Of a stretch of DNA of 64,000 nucleotides, positions 35,442 to 45,524 are shown piece after piece. Position 1 is the stretch's first letter, and each line of letters begins with the position of its first letter. The stretch covers positions 496,001 through 560,000 of the forward strand of contig NZ_CP096658.1 of assembly GCF_023238445.1 (NCBI RefSeq), in the 5' to 3' direction. This stretch comes from Halorussus gelatinilyticus. GTDB lineage: Archaea > Halobacteriota > Halobacteria > Halobacteriales > Haladaptataceae. The position numbers and the translations under genes were made by a program. The notes beneath the pieces were generated by a model. It made no database searches. It worked only from the letters and a program-made list of their open reading frames with translations, and was not told the origin of the DNA.

Positions 35442-35444
35442 CAT

Positions 35445-36191
35445 ATGCAGGCAACTATCCGAAACCTCGACGGCGAGGAAGACGGCACGCTCGACCTGCC
35501 GGACGTCTTCTCGAAGACGGTCCGGCCGGACCTCATCAAGCGCGCCGTCCTCGCCGCGCAGGCAAACCGCAAGCAGGACTACGGCGCGGACGACTACGCC
35601 GGGATGCGAACCTCGGCGGAGTCGCCCGGCAGTGGTCGCGGGATGGCTCACGTCCCCCGAACGAACGGACAGGGCGCACGAGTGCCCCAGACCGTCGGGG
35701 GTCGCAAGGCCCACCCGCCGAAAGAAGAGAAGGACCGCTCGCTCGACATCAACACGAAGGAGCGCAAGAAGGCGGTTCGCTCGGCCGTCGCCGCGACGGC
35801 CGACGCCGACCTCGTGGCCGAGCGCGGCCACCGCTTCGACGAGGACCTCGACCTGCCGCTCGTCGTGAGCGACGACTTCGAGGAGCTCGTGAAGACGAAG
35901 GAAGTCGTCTCGTTCCTCGAAGCGGTCGGCGCGGACGCCGACATCGAGCGCGCCGAGGAGAACAAGTCGGTCCGAGCAGGCCGCGGGACCACGCGTGGGC
36001 GTAAGTACAAGACGCCCAAGTCGGTCCTGTTCGTGACCAGCGACGAACCCTCGAAGGCCGCCCGCAACCTCGCGGGCGCCGACGTGGCGACGGCGCAGGA
36101 ACTCAACGCCGAGGACCTCGCGCCCGGCGCGCATCCCGGCCGACTCACCGTCTGGACGGAGAGTGCCGTCGAGGAGGTGGCCGACCGATGA
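35445..36191 (+). CDS. rpl4: 50S ribosomal protein L4 (L4e)
   Basis: A 248-residue archaeal L4 with the extended loop GRGMAHVPRTNGQGARVPQTVGG that lines the exit tunnel. The C-terminus is SAVEEVADR. It overlaps the L23 start by 4 bp (ATGA), so the two are translationally coupled. Confidence 0.98.
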   Translation: MQATIRNLDGEEDGTLDLPDVFSKTVRPDLIKRAVLAAQANRKQDYGADDYAGMRTSAESPGSGRGMAHVPRTNGQGARVPQTVGGRKAHPPKEEKDRSLDINTKERKKAVRSAVAATADADLVAERGHRFDEDLDLPLVVSDDFEELVKTKEVVSFLEAVGADADIERAEENKSVRAGRGTTRGRKYKTPKSVLFVTSDEPSKAARNLAGADVATAQELNAEDLAPGAHPGRLTVWTESAVEEVADR

Positions 36192-36439
36192 GCGTCATCG
36201 AGTACCCGTGGGTCACGGAGAAGGCGATGAACCAGATGGACTTCGACAACAAGCTCCAGTTCGTCGTGGACCTCGACGCCGAGAAGCCCGAGATCCGCGA
36301 CGAGATCGAAGAGCAGTACGAAGTCACCATCGAGAAGATCAACACGCAGGTCACCATGAACGGCGACAAGAAGGCCACGGTGACGCTTTCGGAGGACGAC
36401 GACGCCCAAGAAGTCGCCTCTCGAATCGGGGTGTTCTGA
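36188..36439 (+). CDS. rpl23: 50S ribosomal protein L23
   Basis: An 83-residue protein: IEYPWVTEKAMNQMDFDNKLQF and VEKINTQVTM-like core, the rim protein at the tunnel exit that docks SRP and the translocon. Normal archaeal length. Confidence 0.97.
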   Translation: MSVIEYPWVTEKAMNQMDFDNKLQFVVDLDAEKPEIRDEIEEQYEVTIEKINTQVTMNGDKKATVTLSEDDDAQEVASRIGVF

Positions 36440-36442
36440 CAC

Positions 36443-37162
36443 ATGGGACGACGAATCCAAGGACAGCGACGCGGGCGTGGCGGACCGACGTTCCGCGCTC
36501 CGTCGCACCGATACAAGGCGGACCTCACACACAAGAAGCCCGAAGACGTCGATACCGTCTCCGGCACGGTCGTGGACATCGAACACGACCCGGCCCGGAG
36601 CGCGCCGGTCGCGGCCGTCGAGTTCGAGGACGGCGACCAGCGTCTCATCCTCGTGCCCGAAGGCGTCGGCGTCGGCGAGGAGATTCAGGTCGGCGTCAGC
36701 GCCGAGATCAAGGAGGGCAACACCCTGCCGCTGGCCGAGATTCCGGAAGGAGTCCCGGTCTGTAACGTCGAGCGCCAGCCCGGCGACGGCGGGAAGTTCG
36801 CTCGCGCCTCCGGCGTGAGCGCGAACCTCGTCACGCACGACCGCAAGGCCGCGGTCGTCGAGCTTCCGAGCGGCGAGGTCAAGCGCCTCTCGCCCGACTG
36901 TCGGGCGACCATCGGCGTGGTCGCCGGTGGCGGCCGGACCGAGAAGCCCCACGTCAAAGCGGGGAACAAGTACCACAAGATGAAAGCGCGCGGCACCAAG
37001 TGGCCGAACGTTCGCGGCGTGGCGATGAACGCCGTAGACCACCCGTTCGGTGGCGGTGGCCGCCAGCACCCCGGCAAGCCGAAATCCGTCTCGCGCAACG
37101 CGCCGCCGGGACGGAAGGTCGGGGACATCTCGTCTCGCCGAACGGGACGAGGAGGCAACTGA
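36443..37162 (+). CDS. rpl2: 50S ribosomal protein L2
   Basis: The 239-residue protein starts [23 protein letters not shown] and holds the conserved [20 protein letters not shown] segment near the C-terminus, containing the His important for peptidyl transfer. Four bases separate it from L23. Confidence 0.98.
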   Translation: MGRRIQGQRRGRGGPTFRAPSHRYKADLTHKKPEDVDTVSGTVVDIEHDPARSAPVAAVEFEDGDQRLILVPEGVGVGEEIQVGVSAEIKEGNTLPLAEIPEGVPVCNVERQPGDGGKFARASGVSANLVTHDRKAAVVELPSGEVKRLSPDCRATIGVVAGGGRTEKPHVKAGNKYHKMKARGTKWPNVRGVAMNAVDHPFGGGGRQHPGKPKSVSRNAPPGRKVGDISSRRTGRGGN

Positions 37163-37163
37163 C

Positions 37164-37589
37164 ATGAGCGAAGGCGAATACCGAACCGGCCGCGATGGTG
37201 AGTTCACCTTCCGCGGTCATGACCTCGACGAACTGCAGGACATGAGTCTTGAGGAAGTCGCGGAACTGCTTCCCGCACGCCAGCGGCGAACCATCGAGCG
37301 CGGTCTGTCCACCGAGCAGGAGAAACTGCTCGAAAAGGCCCGCGAGGCGACCGAGGAAGGCTCGGCCAACGACCCGATTCGGACTCACCTCCGGAACATG
37401 CCGATTCTGCCCGAGTTCGTCGGGAAGACGTTCGCCGTCTACGACGGCCAGAGCTTCGAGCGCGTCTACGTCGAGCCCGAGATGCTCGGTCACTACCTCG
37501 GCGAGTTCCAGCTGACGCGCAAGTCGGTCGAACACGGACAGGCCGGTATCGGCGCGACCCGCTCCTCGAAGTTCGTGCCACTCAAGTAA
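37164..37589 (+). CDS. rps19: 30S ribosomal protein S19
   Basis: A 141-residue archaeal S19 with the N-terminal extension ([20 protein letters not shown]), the [23 protein letters not shown] core and the C-terminal [27 protein letters not shown]. The frame is open upstream into L2, but ATG 37164, right after the L2 stop, gives the family N-terminus. Confidence 0.97.
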   Translation: MSEGEYRTGRDGEFTFRGHDLDELQDMSLEEVAELLPARQRRTIERGLSTEQEKLLEKAREATEEGSANDPIRTHLRNMPILPEFVGKTFAVYDGQSFERVYVEPEMLGHYLGEFQLTRKSVEHGQAGIGATRSSKFVPLK

Positions 37590-37592
37590 ACC

Positions 37593-38054
37593 ATGGGAAT
37601 CAGCTACAGCGTCGAGACCGACCCGGACACCACCGCCAAGGGGATGCTCCGGGAGCGGCACATGAGCCACAAGCACAGCAAAGCCATCGCCCGCGAGATC
37701 AAGGGCATGACCGCGGCGGACGCCACGGAGTACCTGCAGGCGGTCATCGACGGCGAGCGGTCGGTGCCGTTCAAGCAGCACAACAGCGGCGTCGGCCACC
37801 GTAGCGACATCGACGGCTGGGACGCCGGTCGCTACCCCGAGAAGGCCAGCGAGGCCTTCCTCGACCTCATCACGAACGTCGTCAACAACGCCGACGAGCA
37901 GGGCTTCGACGGCGAGTCGATGGAGATCATGCACGTCGCCGCCCACAAGATCGGCGAGGTGCAGGGCCGCAAGCCCCGAGCGATGGGGCGAGCGAGCGCG
38001 TGGAACACGCCGGAAGTAGACGTCGAACTCGTACTCGAGGAGGTTGAAGAATAA
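37593..38054 (+). CDS. rpl22: 50S ribosomal protein L22
   Basis: A 153-residue protein with MGISYSVETDPDTTAKGMLRERHMSHKHSK-type start (archaeal) and the tunnel-lining hairpin near the C-terminus (GRKPRAMGRASAWNTPEVDVE). Its TAATG stop overlaps the S3 start by one base. Confidence 0.97.
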   Translation: MGISYSVETDPDTTAKGMLRERHMSHKHSKAIAREIKGMTAADATEYLQAVIDGERSVPFKQHNSGVGHRSDIDGWDAGRYPEKASEAFLDLITNVVNNADEQGFDGESMEIMHVAAHKIGEVQGRKPRAMGRASAWNTPEVDVELVLEEVEE

Positions 38055-38998
38055 TGGCAGACGAACAGCAGTTCATTCACGACGGACTCCAGCGCTCGCA
38101 GATAGACGAGTTCTTCTCCGACGAACTCGGTCGCGCGGGCTACGGCGGCATGGACGTCGCCAAGACCCCGATGGGCACTCAGATCGTCCTCAAGGCCGAG
38201 AAGCCCGGTATGGTCATCGGCAAGGGCGGGAAGAACATCCGGAAGATTACCACGCAGCTCGAAGAGCGGTTCGACCTCGAAGACCCGCAGATCGACGTGC
38301 AGGAAGTCGACGAGCCGGACCTCAACGCCCGCATCGTCGCGGACCGACTCGCCAACGCACTCGAACGCGGCTGGTACTTCCGGAAAGCCGGACACACCAC
38401 CATCGACCGCATCATGGACGCCGGTGCCCTCGGTGCCGAGATCGTCCTCTCGGGCAAGGTCACGGGCGCTCGCTCGCGCGTCGAGAAGTTCAACCGCGGC
38501 TACATCAAGCACAACGGCGAACCCGCCGAGAACATCGTCGACCACGGACAGGGCGTCGCCGTCCTGAAGCTCGGCACCATCGGCGTGGACGTGAAGATCA
38601 TCCCGCCGAACGCCAAGCTCCCCGACGACTTCGACATCGAAGAGGACGCGAACCCCGAGGAGATCGTCCCCGAAGCCGTCGAGGCCAACGAGCAGGCCGG
38701 CGTCGAGGAACTCCTCGAAGAGCCGACCGACGAGGAACTCGAAGAGCTTCGTGAGGACGAGTCGGCCGACGAAGAAGCCGCCGAACCCGGCGAAGAGGAC
38801 CTCGACGAGGAAGTCGTCGAAGAGGTCATCGAGGACGAGACCCAGAGCGACTCGGAGGAGTCGGCCGAGGAGGCCGAGTCCGAGCAGCCCGTCGAGGAGG
38901 AACTCGACGAGCTCGAAGAGGAAGTCGAGCAGGAAGCCGAGGACCTCATGGACGAGATGGAAGACGAGGAGAGCGAATCCGAGGAGGGTGAGGAATAA
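38054..38998 (+). CDS. rps3: 30S ribosomal protein S3 with long acidic tail
   Basis: The 314-residue protein has a KH domain with [13 protein letters not shown] and a normal archaeal core to about residue 190. The last about 115 residues are almost purely Glu, Asp, Ser, Ala and Val ([18 protein letters not shown] and similar), a haloarchaeal feature that exceeds the core in negative charge. Overlaps the L29 start by one base. Confidence 0.97.
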   Translation: MADEQQFIHDGLQRSQIDEFFSDELGRAGYGGMDVAKTPMGTQIVLKAEKPGMVIGKGGKNIRKITTQLEERFDLEDPQIDVQEVDEPDLNARIVADRLANALERGWYFRKAGHTTIDRIMDAGALGAEIVLSGKVTGARSRVEKFNRGYIKHNGEPAENIVDHGQGVAVLKLGTIGVDVKIIPPNAKLPDDFDIEEDANPEEIVPEAVEANEQAGVEELLEEPTDEELEELREDESADEEAAEPGEEDLDEEVVEEVIEDETQSDSEESAEEAESEQPVEEELDELEEEVEQEAEDLMDEMEDEESESEEGEE

Positions 38999-39219
38999 TG
39001 GCGATTCTTCACACCGAGGAGATCCGCGACATGACTCCCGCAGAACGCGAGTCGGAGCTGGAAGACCTCGAAACCGAACTCCTCAACGCGAAGGCCGTGA
39101 AGGCCGCCGGTGGCGCGCCGGAGGACCCCGGCCGATTCAAGGAGCTTCGCCGGACCATCGCGCGAATCAAGACGATTCAGCGCGAGGAAGGCGACCTGGA
39201 CGAAGCAGACGAAGAATAA
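38998..39219 (+). CDS. rpl29: 50S ribosomal protein L29
   Basis: A 73-residue two-helix protein: [26 protein letters not shown] and [17 protein letters not shown]. It partners L23 at the tunnel exit. The acidic end [11 protein letters not shown] is haloarchaeal. Confidence 0.97.
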   Translation: MAILHTEEIRDMTPAERESELEDLETELLNAKAVKAAGGAPEDPGRFKELRRTIARIKTIQREEGDLDEADEE

Positions 39220-39225
39220 CCGCAC

Positions 39226-39705
39226 ATGCCACTCACACCCGAGACACTGACGCGACACGAACTCAACGGACTCCACGTCCGCGTCGCCGACGCGCCGAAC
39301 CCGGACCTCGTGGGAATCGAGGGCCGGGTCGTCGCCGAGACGCAGGGCACGTTGAGCGTCGCGTCGGACTCTCGGGTGCGGCAGGTGCCCAAAGAGGGCT
39401 CGACATTCGAGTTCGCGCTCACAGATGAACCCGCCGGGGTCGAGAAGGCTCCGGGGACCGCGTCCAAACTTGCATCGGAAACTGCCGGAGTCCAATCCGG
39501 TCAGTCTGGTGCTGTCTCCGAACCACGTTCGGAGGGCTGTCAGGCTTCGTCTGACTGCACCTCCGAGGGGCACTCGGAGGCCCATCGGACCTCGTCCGAT
39601 GGTAGCGAGGGCGTGGCCTACGTTACGGTGGATGGCGCGCGGCTGCTCTCACGACCCGAATTGCGCACCGAAAACGCAGGTGAACCAACATGGCAACAGG
39701 ACTGA
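39226..39705 (+). CDS. rnp1: RNase P protein component 1 (Rpp29/Pop4) with large in-frame insert
   Basis: Subunit of RNase P, which trims the 5' ends of pre-tRNAs. The Rpp29 core is clear on both sides: [21 protein letters not shown] and [13 protein letters not shown] (residues 26-65), then [17 protein letters not shown] (131-147). Between them, residues about 68-129 form a Ser/Glu/Gly/Ala-rich loop not needed for the fold; the protein is 159 residues against roughly 90-130 for most archaeal homologues. The insert DNA is a chain of palindromes (39481-39602). Overlaps rps17 by 16 bp. Confidence 0.92.
   Translation: MPLTPETLTRHELNGLHVRVADAPNPDLVGIEGRVVAETQGTLSVASDSRVRQVPKEGSTFEFALTDEPAGVEKAPGTASKLASETAGVQSGQSGAVSEPRSEGCQASSDCTSEGHSEAHRTSSDGSEGVAYVTVDGARLLSRPELRTENAGEPTWQQD
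39481..39602. repeat. Chain of five inverted repeats inside rnp1
   Basis: Successive hairpins: actgccgg/ccggtcagt (39481-39505, one bulge); ctccgaa/ttcggag (39516-39534, perfect 7 bp); gtcag/ctgac (39539-39555, extendable to 7 bp with one G-T); cctccgag/ctcggagg (39560-39580, perfect 8 bp); ccatcggac/gtccgatgg (39582-39602, perfect 9 bp, 3-base loop). They tile the insert region of the rnp1 gene without breaking the frame. Confidence 0.9.
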
Positions 39706-40067
39706 ACGTATCAGAGCCGGAAGGGACCTGCTCCGACGAGAACTGTCCGTTCCACGGAACGCTGTCCGTGCGCGGTCAGACGCTCGAAGGAGAGGTCGCT
39801 TCCACAGACATGGACAAAACCGTGATCGTCGAGCGAGAGTACGACGTTCCGGTTCCGAAGTACGACCGGTACATGAAGCGCCGGTCCCGAGTCCCGGCAC
39901 ACCACCCGGACTGCATGGAACTGGAAGTCGGCGACACGGTTCGTATCGCAGAGACCCGACCGCTTTCGAAAACGAAGAGCCACGTCGTCGTCGAGCAGTT
40001 CGAGACGACGCGGAGCTTCGGCGCGGGCGGAACAGAACAACAAGACGAAACGGAGGGCGAGGAGTAA
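39690..40067 (+). CDS. rps17: 30S ribosomal protein S17
   Basis: A 125-residue archaeal S17 with the N-terminal extension containing [10 protein letters not shown], then [23 protein letters not shown] and [31 protein letters not shown]. The tail is acidic. Its stop overlaps the L14 start (TAATG). Confidence 0.97.
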   Translation: MATGLNVSEPEGTCSDENCPFHGTLSVRGQTLEGEVASTDMDKTVIVEREYDVPVPKYDRYMKRRSRVPAHHPDCMELEVGDTVRIAETRPLSKTKSHVVVEQFETTRSFGAGGTEQQDETEGEE

Positions 40068-40465
40068 TGGAAGCGCTCAAAGCCGACGTGACGCAGGGCC
40101 TCTCGAAGGGTTCACTGCTGACGTGCGCCGACAACACCGGCGCGCGCGAACTCAAGCTCATCAGCGTCTCCGGCTACTCGGGCACCAAGAGCCGACACCC
40201 GAAGGCGGGCATCGGTGACAAAGTGACCGTCTCGGTCACGAAGGGTACCCCCGAGATGCGACGACAGGTGCTGGAGGCAGTCATCGTCCGCCAGCGCAAG
40301 TCCATCCGTCGTCCCGACGGCACCCGCGTCAAGTTCGAAGACAACGCGGCCGTCATCATCGACGACGTCGAGGAACCGCGCGGGACCGAGATCAAGGGTC
40401 CCATCGCGCGGGAAGTCGCAGAGCGGTTCGGAAGCATCGCAAGCACCGCTACGATGATAGTATGA
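40067..40465 (+). CDS. rpl14: 50S ribosomal protein L14
   Basis: The 132-residue protein: [50 protein letters not shown] and the end [17 protein letters not shown]. The start is the ATG overlapping the S17 stop codon; the frame is open further upstream through S17 in another reading but without homology. Overlaps L24 by 4 bp. Confidence 0.97.
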   Translation: MEALKADVTQGLSKGSLLTCADNTGARELKLISVSGYSGTKSRHPKAGIGDKVTVSVTKGTPEMRRQVLEAVIVRQRKSIRRPDGTRVKFEDNAAVIIDDVEEPRGTEIKGPIAREVAERFGSIASTATMIV

Positions 40466-40818
40466 CTCAGCAACCACGCAAACAACGAAACCAGACCGAG
40501 CGCGCCTCGCTCCACGAGCGACACGAGCAGGTCAAGGCGACGCTCGCCGACGACCTCCGCGAGGAGTTCGACACCCGCAGCGTCCGCGTCAACGCGGGCG
40601 ACACCGTCGAGGTGATGCGCGGGGACTTCGCCGGCGAGGAAGGCGAGGTCATCGACGTAGACCTCCGCGACGCGGTCGTTCACGTCGAGGACGTGACCGT
40701 CGAGAAGGCCGACGGCGAGGAAGTGCCCCGGCCGCTCGACGCGAGCAATCTCAAAGTCACCGACCTCGACCTCGAAGACGACCTGCGCGAGGAGCGCCTC
40801 CGAGGTGAGAACGAATGA
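40462..40818 (+). CDS. rpl24: 50S ribosomal protein L24
   Basis: A 118-residue protein with a KOW motif ([25 protein letters not shown]) and the archaeal N-terminus [27 protein letters not shown] overlap with the next gene. Confidence 0.97.
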   Translation: MTQQPRKQRNQTERASLHERHEQVKATLADDLREEFDTRSVRVNAGDTVEVMRGDFAGEEGEVIDVDLRDAVVHVEDVTVEKADGEEVPRPLDASNLKVTDLDLEDDLREERLRGENE

Positions 40819-41531
40819 CGAAACACCAGAAGCGACTCTCAGTTCCGAAGTCCTGGCCGGTCGAGCGCAAGACCGAAACCTTCACCGTGAAGGCCGACTC
40901 CGGCCCCCACGGCGAGGACGGCGTACCCCTCATCATCCTGCTGCGGGACGTGCTGGGCTACGTCCAGTCCCGGAAGGAAGCGCGGTACGCCCTCGACCAA
41001 GGCAACGTGCTGGTCAACGGCGACGAGAACGTCGCCGAGGACCGACCCATCGGGATGTTCGACATCCTCGCGTTCACCGAGCGCGACGAGCACTACCGCG
41101 TCTTCCCCGACGAAGGCGGTCGCCTCGCGCTGAGCGAGATCGACGCCGACGCCGCCGAGAGCAAACTCGGCAAAATCGAGGACAAGACGAAGGTCTCGGG
41201 CGGTCGCACCCAGCTCAACCTCCACGACGGGCAGAACATCCTCGTCGAGGACGACGAGTACAGCGCGGGCGACTCCATCGTCGTCAGCAACGACGACAGC
41301 GAGGTCGTCGCGCACTTCCCCTACGAGGAAGGCAGTCTCGTGACCGCGGTCCGCGGTTCGCACGCGGGCGACATCGGCGAAGTCACCGAGATTCTGGTGA
41401 CGCCGGGTAGCGGTTCGAACAGCGTCGTGGTCGAGACCGACGACGGCAGCTTCGAGACGGTCGAAGAGTACGTCGTCGTCATCGACGAGAACTTCGTCGG
41501 CGGCGACGATACCGGAGGTGACGACGAATGA
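40815..41531 (+). CDS. rps4e: 30S ribosomal protein S4e
   Basis: A 238-residue archaeal/eukaryal-specific small-subunit protein with an S4-like RNA-binding domain ([31 protein letters not shown]), a central domain and a C-terminal KOW ([20 protein letters not shown]). Overlaps L5 by 4 bp. Confidence 0.97.
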   Translation: MTKHQKRLSVPKSWPVERKTETFTVKADSGPHGEDGVPLIILLRDVLGYVQSRKEARYALDQGNVLVNGDENVAEDRPIGMFDILAFTERDEHYRVFPDEGGRLALSEIDADAAESKLGKIEDKTKVSGGRTQLNLHDGQNILVEDDEYSAGDSIVVSNDDSEVVAHFPYEEGSLVTAVRGSHAGDIGEVTEILVTPGSGSNSVVVETDDGSFETVEEYVVVIDENFVGGDDTGGDDE

Positions 41532-42052
41532 GCGAAGCGGAAAGCGAGTTCCACGAGATGCGCGAACCCACCGTCGAGAAGGTCGTCGTCCACATGGGCG
41601 TCGGCGAAGGTGGCCGCGAACTCGCGGACGCCGAGGACATCCTCGAAAGCGTGACGGGCCAGCAGAGCGTGCGGACGCTGGCCAAGTCCACCAAGCCCGA
41701 GTTCGGCATCCGTCAGGGCGACCCCATCGGCGCGAAGGTCACCCTGCGCGACGACGAGGCTCAGGAGTTCCTCCAGAAGGCGCTGCCGCTGGCCGACATC
41801 GCGGCTCGTCAGTTCGACGAGACCGGGAACTTCAGCTTCGGCGTCGAGGAACACACCGAGTTCCCGAGCCAAGAGTACGACCCGAACGTCGGCATCTACG
41901 GTCTCGACGTGACGGTCAACCTCGTCCGGCCGGGCTACCGAATCAGCAAGCGCGACAAGGTCACGCGGTCGGTCCCCTCGGCCCACAAGCTGGACGCCGA
42001 GGACGCCATCGCGTACCTCGAATCGAACTTCGACGTGGAGGTGCAACGATGA
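41528..42052 (+). CDS. rpl5: 50S ribosomal protein L5
   Basis: The 174-residue 5S rRNA-binding protein: [42 protein letters not shown] and [21 protein letters not shown]. Overlaps S14 by 4 bp. Confidence 0.97.
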   Translation: MSEAESEFHEMREPTVEKVVVHMGVGEGGRELADAEDILESVTGQQSVRTLAKSTKPEFGIRQGDPIGAKVTLRDDEAQEFLQKALPLADIAARQFDETGNFSFGVEEHTEFPSQEYDPNVGIYGLDVTVNLVRPGYRISKRDKVTRSVPSAHKLDAEDAIAYLESNFDVEVQR

Positions 42053-42231
42053 GTGAAAGCGAGATAGACGCCGAGACGACTGGGGAACACGCCGCCAAGC
42101 GCACCGGGCAGACGGACGAGTGCCAGCGCTGCGGTCGCAAGCAGGGTCTCGTCGGCAAGTACGACATCAACCTGTGTCGGCAGTGTTTCCGCGAAGTCGC
42201 CCGAAGCATGGGCTTCAAGAAGTATCGATAA
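42049..42231 (+). CDS. rps14: 30S ribosomal protein S14 (zinc-binding type)
   Basis: A 60-residue protein with two CxxC pairs (ECQRCGRK and [11 protein letters not shown]), so a zinc ribbon, and the family end GFKKYR. Too short to be reliably called by length alone, but it sits precisely at the ATGA overlap with L5. The first about 20 residues are an acidic extension. Confidence 0.95.
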   Translation: MSESEIDAETTGEHAAKRTGQTDECQRCGRKQGLVGKYDINLCRQCFREVARSMGFKKYR

Positions 42232-42233
42232 TC

Positions 42234-42626
42234 ATGGCAGGAAACGATCCGCTGGCCAACGCGCTCTCGGGCATCGACAACGCCGAGAGCGTCGGCCATC
42301 TGGACCACAACGTACAGCCCGCCTCGAACGAGATCGGCAGCGTACTCGAAGTCTTCTACGACCGCGGGTACATCGACGGCTTCGAGTTCGTCGACGACGG
42401 CAAGGCCGGTCAGTTCGAGGTCGAACTGAAAGGCGCCATCAACGAGTGCGGCGCGGTCAAGCCCCGGTACTCCGCCGGGTCCGACGAGTTCGAGAAGTGG
42501 GAGAAGCGGTTCCTCCCCGCCCGTGACTACGGGGCGCTCGTCGTCACGACCAGCCGCGGCGTCATGAGCCACTACGAGGCCCGCGAAGAGGGCGTCGGTG
42601 GTCAGGTCATCGCGTACGTCTACTAA
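42234..42626 (+). CDS. rps8: 30S ribosomal protein S8
   Basis: A 130-residue protein: [28 protein letters not shown] and the C-terminal [29 protein letters not shown], the 16S rRNA-binding end. The start is the ATG 2 bases after the S14 stop; open frame upstream is not coding. Confidence 0.97.
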   Translation: MAGNDPLANALSGIDNAESVGHLDHNVQPASNEIGSVLEVFYDRGYIDGFEFVDDGKAGQFEVELKGAINECGAVKPRYSAGSDEFEKWEKRFLPARDYGALVVTTSRGVMSHYEAREEGVGGQVIAYVY

Positions 42627-42628
42627 CA

Positions 42629-43165
42629 ATGGCACGAACAGAACTCGAAATTCCGGACGACGTGACCGCGGAGATGGACCACCTCGAACTCACCGTCGAG
42701 GGGCCGGAGGGTGCCGTCACGCGACGCCTCTGGTATCCCGACGTGTCCGTGAGCGCCGAGGACGCCTCGGTGGTCATCGAGAGCGAGGAGGAAGACGCCA
42801 AGACCAACGCGACCGTGGGCACGTTCGAGAGCCACGTTCGCAACATGTTCCACGGCGTGACCGAGGGCTGGGAGTACACCATGGAGGTGTTCTACTCCCA
42901 CTTCCCGATGCAGGTCCGCGCCGAGAACGGCGAGGTCGTCATCGAGAACTTCCTCGGCGAGAAGGCTCCTCGAACCACCAATATTCACGGCGATACGACC
43001 GTCGACGTGGACGACGAGGTCCTCCACCTGAGCGGCCCGAGCATCGAGGACGTCGGCCAGACGGCCGCGGACATCGAACAGCTCACCCGCGTGCAGGACA
43101 AGGACACCCGCGTCTTCCAAGACGGCGTCTACATCACCGAGAAGCCCCAGACTGGAGGTGTCTAA
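42629..43165 (+). CDS. rpl6: 50S ribosomal protein L6
   Basis: The 178-residue protein with two similar beta-sheet domains: LELTVEGPEGAVTRRLWYPDVSV and RNMFHGVTEGWEYTMEVFYSHFPMQV. Located near the factor-binding site of the large subunit. Confidence 0.97.
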   Translation: MARTELEIPDDVTAEMDHLELTVEGPEGAVTRRLWYPDVSVSAEDASVVIESEEEDAKTNATVGTFESHVRNMFHGVTEGWEYTMEVFYSHFPMQVRAENGEVVIENFLGEKAPRTTNIHGDTTVDVDDEVLHLSGPSIEDVGQTAADIEQLTRVQDKDTRVFQDGVYITEKPQTGGV

Positions 43166-43168
43166 CGA

Positions 43169-43885
43169 ATGGCAGACGAAAACGACGAACCCCAATCGCT
43201 CGAAGACGTAAGCGGGGTCGGCCCGAGCAAGGCCGACGCGCTCCGCGACGCAGGCTTCGAGTCCGTACAGGACGTGAAGGCCGCGAGTCAAGACGACCTC
43301 GCGGAGGTCGAAGGCATCGGGAACGCCCTCGCCGCCCGCATCAAGGCGGACGTTGGCGGTCTCGAAGTCGAAGAGGAGACCGAGGCCGAAATCGAAGAGG
43401 AAGAGCCGGAGGAACCGGAAGCCGAGACCGAGGAGGAGGTCGAGACCGAACTCCAGCCTCGCGGGCTGGTCGACAAGACCCCCGACCTCAGCGAGCGCGA
43501 GGAGGAACTCCTCACGCAGCGCAAACGCGTCGGCAAGCCGCAGTTCAACCGGCAGGACTACCACAAGAAGAAGCGGACGCCGACCTCGTGGCGACGCCCG
43601 CGCGGTCAGCTCTCGAAGCAGCGCCGCGGCATCAAGGGCAAGGGCGACACGGTTCAGGCCGGCTTCCGGACGCCCAAGGAGGTGCGCGGCAAGCACCCCA
43701 GCGGCTTCGAGGAGGTCCGCGTCCACAACACCGACGACCTCGAAGGCGTGGACGGCGACACGGAAGCGGTCCGCATCGCCTCGAAGGTCGGCGCTCGCAA
43801 GCGCGAGCGCATCGAGGAACAGGCCGAAGAACAGGGCATCCGCGTTCTGAACCCGACCTACGTCGAAGTGGAGGTTGAAGAATGA
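43169..43885 (+). CDS. rpl32e: 50S ribosomal protein L32e with N-terminal helix-hairpin-helix extension
   Basis: The 238-residue protein has a C-terminal L32e core ([33 protein letters not shown] broken across the core, then [15 protein letters not shown]) preceded by about 95 residues absent from other lineages. That part carries a helix-hairpin-helix ([26 protein letters not shown]) and a Glu-rich linker, as known in haloarchaeal L32e. Overlaps L19e by 4 bp. Confidence 0.96.
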   Translation: MADENDEPQSLEDVSGVGPSKADALRDAGFESVQDVKAASQDDLAEVEGIGNALAARIKADVGGLEVEEETEAEIEEEEPEEPEAETEEEVETELQPRGLVDKTPDLSEREEELLTQRKRVGKPQFNRQDYHKKKRTPTSWRRPRGQLSKQRRGIKGKGDTVQAGFRTPKEVRGKHPSGFEEVRVHNTDDLEGVDGDTEAVRIASKVGARKRERIEEQAEEQGIRVLNPTYVEVEVEE

Positions 43886-44322
43886 GCGACCTGAGCGCAC
43901 AGAAGCGACTCGCCTCGGACGTCCTCGACGTCGGCGAGAACCGTGTCTGGTTCGACCCCGAAGCGCAGGGAGCTATCGCGGAGGCGATTACTCGCGAAGA
44001 CATCCGCGAACTCGTCGACGAGGGCTCCATCAAAGCGAAAGACGCGAAGGGCAACTCCCGCGGCCGCGCTCGCAAGCGCAAGGCCAAGCGCGACTACGGT
44101 CACCAGACCGGCGCCGGCACCCGCAAAGGGAAGTCGGGCGGTCGCCAGCAGCGGAAGGAACAGTGGCAACAGACGATTCGCGCGCAGCGAACGAAGCTCC
44201 GCGAACTTCGTGCCGAAGGCGAAATCACGCAGTCGCAGTACCGCGACCTGTACGACAAGGCCAAGGGCGGGGAGTTCCGTAGCGTCCAGTACCTGCTGAA
44301 CTACATCGAGAGTAACTACTAA
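43882..44322 (+). CDS. rpl19e: 50S ribosomal protein L19e
   Basis: A 146-residue archaeal/eukaryal protein: [25 protein letters not shown] and the basic stretch [22 protein letters not shown], ending in a long helix that spans to the small subunit. Confidence 0.97.
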   Translation: MSDLSAQKRLASDVLDVGENRVWFDPEAQGAIAEAITREDIRELVDEGSIKAKDAKGNSRGRARKRKAKRDYGHQTGAGTRKGKSGGRQQRKEQWQQTIRAQRTKLRELRAEGEITQSQYRDLYDKAKGGEFRSVQYLLNYIESNY

Positions 44323-44324
44323 CA

Positions 44325-44876
44325 ATGGCAACAGGACCACGATACACGGTGCCGATGCGCCGTCGCCGCGAGGTCCGGACTGACTACCATCAGAGGTTGC
44401 GCCTGCTGAAATCGGGCAAGCCCCGGCTTGTCGCTCGCAAGAGCAACAAGCACGTCAGGGCGCAGCTGGTCACGATGGGTCCAGACGGCGACGAGACGGT
44501 TGCGAGTGCGTACTCCGGCGACCTCGAAGAGTACGGCTGGGAAGCCCCCACGGGCAACCTCCCCAGCGCGTACCTGACGGGGCTGCTGGCCGGGAAGCGC
44601 GCGCTCGACGCCGGATACGAGGAAGCGGTCCTCGACATCGGTCTCAACACCGCGACGCCCGGAGGAAAAGTATTCGCAGTGCAGGAAGGCGCAATCGACG
44701 CCGGCCTCGACATCCCCCACAACGACAGCGTGCTGGCCGAGTGGCCGCGCAACCGCGGCGAACACATCGCCGAGTACGCCGAGCAGTTGGACGAACCGCT
44801 GTACGGCGGGGATTTCGACGCCACCGAACTACCCGAGCACTTCGACGAAGTGCGAGAGAACCTCATGGAGGACTAA
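44325..44876 (+). CDS. rpl18: 50S ribosomal protein L18
   Basis: The 183-residue 5S rRNA-binding protein of archaeal length: MATGPRYTVPMRRRREVRTDYHQRL start, YLTGLLAGKRALDAGYEEAVLDIGL and HNDSVLAEWPRNRGEHIAEYAEQL. Confidence 0.97.
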   Translation: MATGPRYTVPMRRRREVRTDYHQRLRLLKSGKPRLVARKSNKHVRAQLVTMGPDGDETVASAYSGDLEEYGWEAPTGNLPSAYLTGLLAGKRALDAGYEEAVLDIGLNTATPGGKVFAVQEGAIDAGLDIPHNDSVLAEWPRNRGEHIAEYAEQLDEPLYGGDFDATELPEHFDEVRENLMED

Positions 44877-44879
44877 CGT

Positions 44880-45524
44880 ATGTGTGCTAACCACGACGGC
44901 TGGGAACCCCAGACCCGTCTCGGCCGCAAAGTCGCCGAGGGCGACATCGACACGATGGAGGACGCCCTCAACTCCGGGCTCCCGCTGAAGGAGCCGGAGC
45001 TGGTCGATCAGCTGCTGCCGGGACTGGAGGACGAGGTGCTGGACATCAATATGGTCCAGCGCATGACCGACTCCGGTCGCCGCGTGAAGTTCCGCTGCGT
45101 CGTCGCCATCGGCAACCGCGACGGCTACGTCGGCTACGCCGAGGGCCGCGACGACCAAGTCGGCGGTGCCATCCAGAAGGCCATCGACATCGCCAAGCTG
45201 AACATGATTCGAGTCAACCGCGGCGCGGGGTCGTGGGAGGACCGAAGCGAACGACCGCACTCGCTGGCTCGCCGGACGAAAGGCAAGGCAGGCAGCGTCG
45301 AGGTCGAACTGATTCCGGCCCCGACCGGGCTGGGTCTCGCGGCGACCGACACCGTCCGTAAGATTCTGGAACTGGGCGGCGTCGAGAACGCGTGGACCAA
45401 GAGCCACGGCAACACCCGGACGACGCTCAACCTCGCCAAGGCAACGTACAACGCCTTGGAGAACGCAGCCGAGTCCCGCGGTCCGCGGGGCCGAACCGAC
45501 TTCAGCGAGGAGGTGGCCGAGTGA
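44880..45524 (+). CDS. rps5: 30S ribosomal protein S5
   Basis: A 214-residue protein with the dsRNA-binding-type N-terminal domain ([25 protein letters not shown]) and the S5 C-terminal domain ([33 protein letters not shown]). Its TGA overlaps the L30 ATG by one base. Confidence 0.97.
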   Translation: MCANHDGWEPQTRLGRKVAEGDIDTMEDALNSGLPLKEPELVDQLLPGLEDEVLDINMVQRMTDSGRRVKFRCVVAIGNRDGYVGYAEGRDDQVGGAIQKAIDIAKLNMIRVNRGAGSWEDRSERPHSLARRTKGKAGSVEVELIPAPTGLGLAATDTVRKILELGGVENAWTKSHGNTRTTLNLAKATYNALENAAESRGPRGRTDFSEEVAE

